Of a DNA stretch of 64,000 bases, positions 18,934 through 26,703 are shown piece by piece (positions within the stretch are counted from its first letter, which is position 1; each line of letters starts with the position of its first letter). The position numbers and the translations under genes are program-made. Source of the stretch: Rhodoblastus sp963704565 (GTDB lineage Bacteria > Pseudomonadota > Alphaproteobacteria > Rhizobiales > Beijerinckiaceae); contig OY969917.1 of NCBI GenBank assembly GCA_963704565.1, forward strand, positions 2,852,001 to 2,916,000, in the 5' to 3' direction. Below the pieces are notes generated by a model that saw only the letters and a list, made by a program, of their open reading frames with translations, was not told where the DNA came from and searched no databases.

Positions 18934-19521
18934 GTGCAGAATGGCGAGGAAACGACAGCCGAACAACCGAACGAAGCCCGGCTTTTGTTCGAAAAGGATC
19001 CACGCCTTCTCATTGCGGACGACGATCGGCCATTCCTCAACCGCCTCGCCAAGGCGATGGCCGCGCGGGGCTTTACCGTAACCTCGGCGGAATCCGTTGC
19101 GGAGGCCCTCGCCGCCATCCGCGCCGAACCACCAGCTTTCGCAATCATCGACATGCGTCTCGCGGATGGGAACGGCCTCGATGTGATTACGGAATTGAAA
19201 TCGCGCCGCTCGGACGCTCGCGGCGTCATTCTAACCGGCTACGGCAATATTTCCTCCGCTGTGATCGCCATCAAGCTCGGCGCCTTCGATTATCTCGCCA
19301 AGCCCGCCGACGCGGATGAAGTATTTCTCGCACTAATGAACGGCGAAGCGGTCGCGGCGGGATCCGTTCCCCCCAATCCAATGTCGGCGGAGCGGGTTCG
19401 CTGGGAACATATTCAGCGGATTTATGAGCTCTGCGAGAGAAATGTCTCCGAGACCGCGCGCCGCCTCAATATGCATCGGCGAACCTTGCAGCGCATCCTC
19501 GCCAAACGCGCGCCGCGTTGA
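18934..19521 (+). CDS. regA: Redox response regulator RegA/PrrA/ActR
   Basis: The DNA-binding partner of RegB. The 195-residue protein has a receiver domain with acidic residues IADDDRPF, phospho-acceptor Asp73 in IIDMRLADG, the conserved Thr in ILTGYG, and the KP lysine. A short proline-containing linker leads to a Fis-type helix-turn-helix (SETARRLNMHRRTLQRILAKR), whose sequence is nearly invariant across the family. Translation begins with GTG at 18934, with GAGG about 8 bases upstream. It is the last gene before convergent dnaQ. Confidence 0.95.
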   Translation: MQNGEETTAEQPNEARLLFEKDPRLLIADDDRPFLNRLAKAMAARGFTVTSAESVAEALAAIRAEPPAFAIIDMRLADGNGLDVITELKSRRSDARGVILTGYGNISSAVIAIKLGAFDYLAKPADADEVFLALMNGEAVAAGSVPPNPMSAERVRWEHIQRIYELCERNVSETARRLNMHRRTLQRILAKRAPR

Positions 19522-19523
19522 CA

Positions 19524-19546
19524 CGTCGGAACGGCGGCGTCCGACG
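19524..19546. terminator. Inverted repeat between convergent regA and dnaQ
   Basis: Perfect 7-bp arms CGTCGGA (19524-19530) and TCCGACG (19540-19546) with a 9-base loop lie between the stop codons of regA and dnaQ. A bidirectional terminator would be expected here, but there is no T-tract on either strand. Confidence 0.35.
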
Positions 19547-19548
19547 GT

Positions 19549-20253
19549 TCAGACCGTGCTTCCTCCTGCATAGCGCTCCCAGAGCGCCTGCCCGCCTAAT
19601 TCCCGAACAAGCGCTCTGTGCTCTTCCTGCTCGCTTTCGGCTAGAGCCGACGGCAATTCGCTTGGGCGACGCAACACCAGATCTCGGACGCTCGCTTGGA
19701 CCGTCATTTTCCGTTCCACCTGCAACGTCAGCGTTGTCTGACGTCCTCCGCGGAGCTCGGCATAGACTTCCGATAGAATTTCCGCATCGACCAAAGCGCC
19801 ATGTTTGACACGCCGGCTTCGATCAACCCCAAACCTGTTACATAGCGCATCGAGCGAATTTGACTGGGCCGGAAATTTTTTTCGCGCCAGCGCCAATGTG
19901 TCAACGACCGGATTTTGCTCCAAGGCGGCGCGGCCGATACGACGCAATTCCGCATTGATGAAAGCCAGATCGAATTCCGCATTATGCGCGACAATCGGGT
20001 CACTTCCGATAAAAGAAATAAATTCTTCCACGACCTCAGAAAATCTTGGCTTATCTGCCACCATATCATTTGATATTCCATGCACTCTGAAAGCTGAATC
20101 TGGTATTTCTCGATCAGGATTAATGTAATAATGGAATCTATTTTCAGACTTTACTCCATTTAATAGCTCCAATGCCGCTATTTCGACGATACGGTCGCCA
20201 GCACTCGCGTCAAGTCCTGTAGTTTCCGTGTCTATAACAATTTCACGCAACAT
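19549..20253 (-). CDS. dnaQ: DNA polymerase III epsilon subunit (3'-5' proofreading exonuclease)
   Basis: The proofreading subunit of the replicative polymerase. The 234-residue protein has the DEDDh exonuclease motifs: Exo I DTETTGLD at residues 8-15, Exo II around VAHNAEFDLAFIN, and Exo III HGALVDAEILSEVYAEL. The C-terminal tail that contacts the alpha subunit is present. The ATG at 20251-20253 has AAGG 7 bases upstream. It lies downstream of coaE on the same strand, 39 bases away, as in the conserved aroE-coaE-dnaQ order of alphaproteobacteria. Confidence 0.95.
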   Translation of the reverse strand: MLREIVIDTETTGLDASAGDRIVEIAALELLNGVKSENRFHYYINPDREIPDSAFRVHGISNDMVADKPRFSEVVEEFISFIGSDPIVAHNAEFDLAFINAELRRIGRAALEQNPVVDTLALARKKFPAQSNSLDALCNRFGVDRSRRVKHGALVDAEILSEVYAELRGGRQTTLTLQVERKMTVQASVRDLVLRRPSELPSALAESEQEEHRALVRELGGQALWERYAGGSTV

Positions 20254-20292
20254 AGATATACCTTATTGCTGGTTAAGCTGTCGATACATATT

Positions 20293-20883
20293 CTATTTGT
20301 CAATTTGAGCCAGTGCGGCAATTACATTACGGATTTGTCGCCACGTCGGCTCAAGTCCGAATTGGGTTCCGATGACAAACTGCGCGAACATTCTTTTTTT
20401 CTTATCTGGAATCTGCCGCCTTAATATACTGAGGAATTTATCTTCATCCATAGCTTCACGCGACAAAACACGCTCATGCTGCACCTCTTCCGGCGCCGTG
20501 ACGACGACGATGGCGTCCACGCGCCGCCAAGCCTCCGTTTCAAACAGCAACGGAATGTCGAGCACGGCAAGCTTTGCGCCGCCGTCCTTGTTGTCGCGGA
20601 TAAATTTATTTCGCTGGTCCTCAACAAGCGGATGGACGATTTTCTCCAGCACCGTCATCGCCTCTGGATCGGCAAGCACCAGCGATCCAAGCCGCTTTCG
20701 ATCAATCCGACCGTCGGCCAAAGCCTCTGGAAACCGCGCCGCCATGGCGGCAGGCGGAGCTCCGGCATAAATTTGATGAACGCAATCGTCGGCGTCGAAA
20801 ACTGGAATGCCGAAGTCGCGGAACATGGCTGCGGCCGTCGACTTGCCCATGCCGATCGAGCCAGTCAGACCGAGGACGATCAT
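20293..20883 (-). CDS. coaE: Dephospho-CoA kinase
   Basis: Phosphorylates the ribose 3'-OH of dephospho-CoA, the last step of coenzyme A synthesis. The 196-residue protein opens with the P-loop GLTGSIGMGKST and contains DADDCVHQIY, a lid-region HPLVEDQR and the DIPLLFE motif. I place the start at the ATG 20881-20883, which overlaps the aroE stop as ATGA, although the frame is open further upstream to 20958. The overlap implies translational coupling with aroE. Confidence 0.95.
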   Translation of the reverse strand: MIVLGLTGSIGMGKSTAAAMFRDFGIPVFDADDCVHQIYAGAPPAAMAARFPEALADGRIDRKRLGSLVLADPEAMTVLEKIVHPLVEDQRNKFIRDNKDGGAKLAVLDIPLLFETEAWRRVDAIVVVTAPEEVQHERVLSREAMDEDKFLSILRRQIPDKKKRMFAQFVIGTQFGLEPTWRQIRNVIAALAQIDK

Positions 20884-21728
20884 GATTTCGGCCGGAGCAG
20901 ATCCTGCTCGACCAAAGCGCGCAATTCCGGCGTCACCTCGGGTCGAACGCCAAACCATTTTTCGAAGGCCGGCGCCGCCTGATGGAGCAACATGCCCAGT
21001 CCTCCAACGATTCTCAAGCCGCGACTTCGCGCCGCACGCAGCAGTTCGGTTTCGAGCGGCGCGTAGACGATGTCATAGACGATAAAGTCCGCTGCAAGGC
21101 GCTCCAATGAAATTTCGAGCGGCGGCTGCCCCACCATGCCAAGCGAAGTCGTGTTCACCAGTAATTTCGCCGCATCGAAGGACATGTGTCCCGTTTCCAG
21201 ACGCCGAGGTTGGATCTTCCGAAATCCCCAGTCGCTTATTTCCTCGGCCAAATCCAACACACGCTCAAGCGACCGGTTGACGATCGTTATTTCTGGAACG
21301 CCTCGACTGGCTAAAGCGGCGATCACCGCGCGGGCGGCGCCGCCCGCGCCGATGATCGCCGCGTGTTCACAGTTTTTGCTCCAGCCTGGAGCCGCTGCAT
21401 CGAGATTCGCCAGAAATCCCTCGATATCGGTATTGTCGCCGAACCGTTTTCCACCGTCCAGCCAAATGGTGTTCACGGCTTTCGTTTTCCTCGCAGCATC
21501 CGACACCACGTCGCATTGCTTGAAGGCGTTTTCCTTATAGGGCAACGTGACATTGCCGCCACAAAATCCTTCAGTTTCGAATGCCTTCAGAAAAGAACTT
21601 ATCTTGTCTGGCTCAATTGATTTAGCGCTATATTTCCCTTCCATGCCATATTTCTGGAGCCAGAAATTATGAATAAGTGGCGACCTGCTATGACTTATCG
21701 GAAAGCCTACAACAAAAGCGTGCTTCAT
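20880..21728 (-). CDS. aroE: Shikimate dehydrogenase
   Basis: Reduces 3-dehydroshikimate with NADPH in the aromatic amino acid pathway. With the chosen start it has 282 residues, typical for AroE. The substrate-binding SHSRSPLIHN is near residue 12, the catalytic Lys lies in NVTLPYKE, and the Rossmann glycine-rich loop is IGAGGAARAV; NRSLERVLDL follows for NADP selection. The frame is open up to 21872, but the ATG at 21726-21728 has GAAGG 5 bases upstream and aligns with the family N-terminus. It overlaps coaE by four bases. The usual maf gene between it and the upstream PEP-synthase regulator is missing. Confidence 0.94.
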   Translation of the reverse strand: MKHAFVVGFPISHSRSPLIHNFWLQKYGMEGKYSAKSIEPDKISSFLKAFETEGFCGGNVTLPYKENAFKQCDVVSDAARKTKAVNTIWLDGGKRFGDNTDIEGFLANLDAAAPGWSKNCEHAAIIGAGGAARAVIAALASRGVPEITIVNRSLERVLDLAEEISDWGFRKIQPRRLETGHMSFDAAKLLVNTTSLGMVGQPPLEISLERLAADFIVYDIVYAPLETELLRAARSRGLRIVGGLGMLLHQAAPAFEKWFGVRPEVTPELRALVEQDLLRPKS

Positions 21729-21769
21729 ATCGGCCTTCATTTCGGTATAGTTTAATTTTTCTTGTTTGA

Positions 21770-22639
21770 TTAGCCTTGTGCGATGAACTGCAACCGATGA
21801 TCCCGATAAAGGTCCATGATCGCCGCCGCCGTTTCTTCGATCGAGCGGCGTGAAACATCGATTGTCGCCCAACCGCGCTGCGCAAAAAGCCGGCGCGACT
21901 GATTCACTTCCTCGGCCACTGCCTCCCGATCGACATAGGACGATTCCTGGCTTGCGTTCAGGGATAAAAGGCGATTTTGCCGGATTTGAACAATTCTGTC
22001 AGGACTGGCGAACAAGCCGATGACGAGGGGTTTTCTGAGGTTTTCGATATTTTCCGGAATCGGGACGCCGGGCACAAGCGGAACGTTGGCCGTCTTTATT
22101 CCCTTGTTGGCGAGATAGATGCTCGTCGGCGTCTTCGACGTGCGGCTGACTCCAAGGAGAACGACATCTGCGTTTTCCAGATCGAGGGCGCTCTGGCCGT
22201 CATCATGCATCATCGTGTAATTCAAGGCGTCTATGCGCTTAAAATAATCGGCGTTCAAGACATGCTGAGCGCCGGGCTTCGGGCTGGACGCAGGACCAAT
22301 GTACGACTGAAAAATTCCCAGGACAGGCGCCAGGACCGAAATCGCGGGCGCGCCAATCTCGGCGCAAGCCTGTTCCAACCGCGTTCCCAATTCTCCGTCA
22401 ACCAACGTGTAAAGAACAATTCCCGGCGAAGAGCGAAGGCTTGCGATCACGCGGTCCAACTGGTCCTGGTTTCGGATCAAGGGATAGATATGTTCGATCG
22501 ACGCCACACTCTGATATTGTGCGGCGGCCGCTCGGCTGACATTGATCAAGGTTTCCCCGGTCGAATCGGAAACCAGATGAAGATGAAAATAATTCCGGTT
22601 CACTGCGGTCAAACTCCCACCCCGCATCCTCGGCGCCAT
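21770..22639 (-). CDS. ppsR: Pyruvate,water dikinase / PPDK regulatory protein (DUF299)
   Basis: A bifunctional serine/threonine kinase and Pi-dependent phosphorylase that switches PEP synthase or pyruvate phosphate dikinase off and on. The 289-residue protein begins with HLHLVSDSTGET near residue 17 and carries the nucleotide-binding GVSRTSKTPTSIYLA motif and VPLVPGVPIP, all diagnostic. The start ATG at 22637-22639 has AGGGGA 11 bases upstream; an in-frame ATG four codons later is possible. The symbol here is that of the E. coli regulator and not the photosynthesis repressor of the same name. It is divergent from hemE, as in many relatives. Confidence 0.94.
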   Translation of the reverse strand: MAPRMRGGSLTAVNRNYFHLHLVSDSTGETLINVSRAAAAQYQSVASIEHIYPLIRNQDQLDRVIASLRSSPGIVLYTLVDGELGTRLEQACAEIGAPAISVLAPVLGIFQSYIGPASSPKPGAQHVLNADYFKRIDALNYTMMHDDGQSALDLENADVVLLGVSRTSKTPTSIYLANKGIKTANVPLVPGVPIPENIENLRKPLVIGLFASPDRIVQIRQNRLLSLNASQESSYVDREAVAEEVNQSRRLFAQRGWATIDVSRRSIEETAAAIMDLYRDHRLQFIAQG

Positions 22640-23024
22640 CGCTTCACTTATCCCCTGATTTTTTAGCTGAGCAGAGGCGCCTGTGAATATCCTCACACAA
22701 GTCGGAAAAGTCTCGTCGAGGACGCCAAGTGTGGAAGATTCGCCGAAATTTCTCAACACCCCACGCAATTGTATCTTTGACGGTCGACTGATGTCCGAGA
22801 TCGGGAATTCCGTGGATAAGTGACTCCGAACCTCCTCCCCGAGTCGGGCAAATTGCTAAAATTATTGGTAAAAATTTCGTTAACATGGCCAAGGCTCGAA
22901 ACGTCGCATTCCGCAAATTCTCCGTCTAATTCGGGGATGCATTGTGCGGTCTCCGGAATAAGGCTATTCCCCTGTCTAAATATAAAAACAAGATTCAGAT
23001 TCTCTTTTAAGAGGTTGGCTGGCG
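22640..23024. promoter_or_regulatory. Divergent intergenic region between ppsR and hemE
   Basis: A 385-base region, visibly more AT-rich than its surroundings in its right half (about 22855-23010). It must hold promoters for both directions. I see no convincing paired -35/-10 elements and no credible reading frame. A purine-rich AAGAGG stretch near 23010 probably serves as the hemE ribosome-binding site. Confidence 0.45.
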
Positions 23025-24087
23025 GTGGAGCAGGGCGACGATTTTATCCGCGACGTGAGTCGCAAGCCGGTGCTTGCGGTCCTCGATGGCAACAAAACCA
23101 AAACACGCCCGATCTGGCTTATGCGGCAGGCGGGTCGATATCTGCCCGAATATCGTGAGATCAGAGCGAAAGCGAATAATTTCATCGAATTCTGCTATTC
23201 GCCCGCCATGGCTGCGGAAGCAACGTTGCAGCCCATCCGCCGTTTTGGTTTCGACGCCGCCATTCTTTTCAGCGACATACTCGTGGTGCCCGATGCGCTC
23301 GGACAAAAGGTGGCGTTCGAAACTGGCGAGGGGCCACGCCTTCAGCCACTCGTCGCCACGACCGATATCGAAAGGCTTCCACCCTTGTCGCTGGACCGCC
23401 TAGCGCCCGTTTTCGAAACGATCGACCGGGTGCGATCGCACCTGCCAGCGGAAACGGCCTTTCTCGGCTTCTGCGGCGCGCCCTGGACCGTAGCGAGCTA
23501 CATGATCGCGGGTCGGGGCACGCCCGACCATGCGCCCGCCCGGCTTTTCGCCTATCGCCATCCAACCGGTTTTCAGCTGCTCATCGACAAGTTGGTCGCG
23601 GCCTCGATCGACTATTTGTCCGCCCAGTTTCGCGCCGGCGTCGACGCGGTGCAGATTTTCGAACTCGTGGGCCGGGATTCTGCCGGCCGGGGAATTCGAG
23701 CGCTGGTCTCTTGAACCCATCCGAAAAATCATATTGGGCGTACGAAAGCAGGTTTCCAGCGCGCGAATCATCGCCTTTCCCCGTGGCGCCGGAACCCGTT
23801 ACGTCGATTTCCTCGAAATCACCGGCGCCAATGCCTTGGGCCTCGATACCGTGGTTGATCCCGCCTGGATCGCATCCCATCTTGATCCTGGAATTGTCGT
23901 CCAAGGCCAACTCGACCCGTTGGCGCTGCTGGCCGGCGGATTGGCGCAATCTTCGGCGGTCGATCGGATTCTGACGGCCTATCGCGACCGACCCCATGTC
24001 TTCAACCTCGGTCACGGCATATTGCCGGAAACGCCGATCGATCATGTCGCGGCGCTGATCAAGCAGGTGCGGTCGTTCGAGGTGTGA
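23025..24087 (+). pseudogene. hemE: Uroporphyrinogen decarboxylase, split by a one-base insertion
   Basis: HemE removes four carboxyl groups from uroporphyrinogen III, the branch point leading to haem and bacteriochlorophyll. The N-terminal frame (23025-23714) includes the signature RPIWLMRQAGRYLPEYR and GFCGAPWT. It then runs into an unrelated tail, while the correct sequence (WAGILPAGEFERW and onwards to the C-terminus) continues in the second frame to 24087. The shift lies at about 23661-23664, where GAACTCG should read GACTCG. Removing one A gives one 353-residue protein of family length. Being essential for tetrapyrroles, the gene is unlikely to be truly lost, so a sequence error is likely. 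Translation starts with GTG at 23025. hemJ follows after one base. Confidence 0.92.
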
Positions 24088-24088
24088 A

Positions 24089-24514
24089 ATGTATTTATGG
24101 ATCAAAGCATTGCATGTTGTGGCGATCATCTCCTGGATGGCCGGGATGCTGTATTTGCCTCGGCTCTTCGTCTATCATGCCGACGCGGCGCTCGGATCGG
24201 ATCGATCCGAAACATTCAAGGTCATGGAAGGACGGCTGCTCTTCGTGATCATGACGCCGGCCATGATCGTCGCCTGGATCACCGGCTTGTTTCTGGCGAC
24301 CGACGGCGGTTTTTTCGATTCGCCATGGCTTCACGCCAAGCTTTTGTTCGTTAGCCTGCTGACGATCAGTCATTTCATGCTGGCGAAATATCGCCGCGAT
24401 TTCAGGGTCGACCGAAACACCCATCCGAGCAAATTTTATCGGGTGATCAATGAAGTTCCGACGATCCTGATGATTTTCATCGTTATTCTGGTGATCGTCA
24501 AACCCTTCGATTGA
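24089..24514 (+). CDS. hemJ: Protoporphyrinogen oxidase HemJ
   Basis: A small membrane enzyme that oxidises protoporphyrinogen IX in organisms lacking HemG/HemY-type oxidases. The 141-residue protein has four predicted membrane helices. It starts MYLWIKALHVVAIISWMAG, containing the conserved haem-ligand His9, and has a conserved lysine-rich loop near LAKYRRDF. It is translationally coupled to hemE (stop and start separated by one base). This order is conserved in Alphaproteobacteria, where rho often follows; here a peptidase gene follows instead. Confidence 0.93.
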   Translation: MYLWIKALHVVAIISWMAGMLYLPRLFVYHADAALGSDRSETFKVMEGRLLFVIMTPAMIVAWITGLFLATDGGFFDSPWLHAKLLFVSLLTISHFMLAKYRRDFRVDRNTHPSKFYRVINEVPTILMIFIVILVIVKPFD

Positions 24515-24570
24515 GCAAGCTGGCGTCGCCGCGGAGTCTGTCCTATCTCTGATGCGAATCGGAGACTCTC

Positions 24571-26619
24571 ATGGACGCGCCGAATCCCTTGCTGGCCGAA
24601 TGGCGAACGCGTTTCGGCCTTCCCCCTTTTTCCGCGATCGAGCCAAATTATTATCGTCACGCTTTCGACGTGGCTTTGCGCGAACATGAAGCCGAAATTG
24701 CCGCCATCGCCGACAACCCGGCGCCGCCGACATTCGAAAACACCATCGACGCCCTCGAACTCGCTGGGCAGACCTTGACCCGTGTCGGCGGCGTGTTCTG
24801 GAATCTCGCGGGAACCGACTCCACCGCAGACTTGCGCGCCATTGAACGGGACATTTCTCCCATCCTCGCGCGGCATTTCGCCACCATTTCTCTCAATTGG
24901 GGTTTATTTGCCCGTGTTGCGGCGGTTTACGAGAGTCGTCAGCTTCTGACGCTCAGCGACGAACAGGCGCGCCTGCTCGAACTGACCTACAAGAGTTTTC
25001 TGCGTTCGGGTGCGCAGCTTTCGGGAGCGGATCGCGAGCATTGCGTGGAAATGGCGGAACAGCTCGCCAGCCTGGAAATGCAATTCGCGCAAAATGTTCT
25101 CGCCGATGAAGAAAATTACGTCATGGCGCTGGAGGAAGCCGATCTTGCTGGCCTCTCCGAGGCGGCGAAAGCAGCGGCTGCGCAGACCGCGAAGGACAAG
25201 AATATCTCCGCTCGGTTTGCGTTGACCTTGTCGCGATCCAGCGTCGAGCCTTTCTTGAGCTACGGCCAGAGACGCGACCTGCGCGAGGAATTGTTCGACG
25301 CCTGGATCGCCCGCGGCGCGCATGACGGCGAGACCGACAACCGGCGCATCGTTTCAGAGATTCTGGAGCTTCGGCGTCGGCGTGCGCAAATGCTGGGCTA
25401 TCGGACTTTCGCCGATTACAAGCTGGAGCCGACCATGGCGGGCGCACCGTCGGCGGCGCTAAATCTGCTGGACAAGGTTTGGGCGCCTGCGCGCTCCCGC
25501 GCCGACGAAGAATGCGCGGCGCTCCAGAAAGTCGCCGATGCAGAGGGCGCTAATTTCAGGATCAAAGCGCCTGACTGGCGCTACTACGCCGAAAAATTGC
25601 GATTGCGAGAATATGATCTCGATCAAAGCGCGCTCGCGGCGTTCTTCCAACTCGAAAATATGATTGCGGCGGCTTTTTATTGTGCGGAACGGCTGTTCGG
25701 ATTGCGTTTTGTCCCGCGACTGGATTTGCCGGCCTATCACCCGGACGTTCGCGTCTTTGAGGTTCTCGATCGCCACGGACGGCATTTGGCGCTTTTCATG
25801 GGCGATTATTATGCCCGCACGGGCAAAAGGTCCGGCGCGTGGATGTCGAATTTTCGCGGCCAGCGGAAATTGGGTGGCGAGATGCGGCCGATCGTCGTGA
25901 ACGTGATGAATTTTTCGAAACCTTCGCCAGGAAGCGCGGCCTTGTTGTCCCTGTCGGAAGTGACAACCTTGTTTCATGAATTCGGCCATGCGCTCCATGG
26001 CATGCTCTCCGACGTGGTCTACCCGTCGATGAGCGGCACGGCGACGCCTACCGATTTTGTGGAACTGCCGTCCCAGCTGTATGAACATTGGGCGCTTCAC
26101 CCGGAAGTTCTGCAAAAATTCGCGCGGCATCACGAGACGGGCGCGCCAATTCCCGCCGAGATGATCGAACGCGTGACGGCTGCCCGCCATTTCAACCAGG
26201 GTTTTGCCACGGTCGAATATTGCGCTTCGGCCTATGTCGACTTCCTGCTCCATTCCCGGCCCGCCGCGCCTCAGGACGTGGCAGGCGCCGAAAAGGAAAT
26301 CCTTCGCGACATCCGTATGCCGGAGGAAATCGTCATGCGCCACCGCAGCCCACATTTCTCCCATATTTTCGCGGGGGATGGCTATGCGGCGGGCTATTAT
26401 AGCTATTTATGGTCGGAGGCGCTCGACGCCGACGGATTTGCGGCTTTTGAGGAGGCTGGCGACATTTTCGACTCCGCCGTCGCCAGGCGCTTGCACGATT
26501 ATGTCTATTCCGCCGGAAACCAGCGCGATCCCAACGAGGCCTACCGGCTGTTCAGAGGCCGAAAGCCGGAATTCGATGCGCTGCTGCGAAAGAAGGGCTT
26601 GGCGCGCGCGCCGGCATAA
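24571..26619 (+). CDS. dcp: M3 family peptidyl-dipeptidase (Dcp-like)
   Basis: A zinc metallopeptidase that removes dipeptides from the C-terminus of peptides. The 682-residue length equals the E. coli Dcp class. The catalytic HEFGHALHG (HExxH) sits around residues 470-478, with the third zinc ligand Glu about 25 residues later in DFVELPSQLYEHW. Dcp-type flanks YHPDVRVFEV and SGAWMSNFRGQ distinguish it from oligopeptidase A. There is no signal peptide, so it is cytoplasmic. GGAG 6 bases upstream supports the ATG. It follows hemJ by 56 bases with no functional link known. Confidence 0.93.
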   Translation: MDAPNPLLAEWRTRFGLPPFSAIEPNYYRHAFDVALREHEAEIAAIADNPAPPTFENTIDALELAGQTLTRVGGVFWNLAGTDSTADLRAIERDISPILARHFATISLNWGLFARVAAVYESRQLLTLSDEQARLLELTYKSFLRSGAQLSGADREHCVEMAEQLASLEMQFAQNVLADEENYVMALEEADLAGLSEAAKAAAAQTAKDKNISARFALTLSRSSVEPFLSYGQRRDLREELFDAWIARGAHDGETDNRRIVSEILELRRRRAQMLGYRTFADYKLEPTMAGAPSAALNLLDKVWAPARSRADEECAALQKVADAEGANFRIKAPDWRYYAEKLRLREYDLDQSALAAFFQLENMIAAAFYCAERLFGLRFVPRLDLPAYHPDVRVFEVLDRHGRHLALFMGDYYARTGKRSGAWMSNFRGQRKLGGEMRPIVVNVMNFSKPSPGSAALLSLSEVTTLFHEFGHALHGMLSDVVYPSMSGTATPTDFVELPSQLYEHWALHPEVLQKFARHHETGAPIPAEMIERVTAARHFNQGFATVEYCASAYVDFLLHSRPAAPQDVAGAEKEILRDIRMPEEIVMRHRSPHFSHIFAGDGYAAGYYSYLWSEALDADGFAAFEEAGDIFDSAVARRLHDYVYSAGNQRDPNEAYRLFRGRKPEFDALLRKKGLARAPA

Positions 26620-26703
26620 GCATATTGCGCTGCCGCAAAAGGGCTGGCGATAAATCGTTCCTTTCATTGGCAGGTGAAGGTTCGGCCGGATCAGGAGTCA
26701 CGG

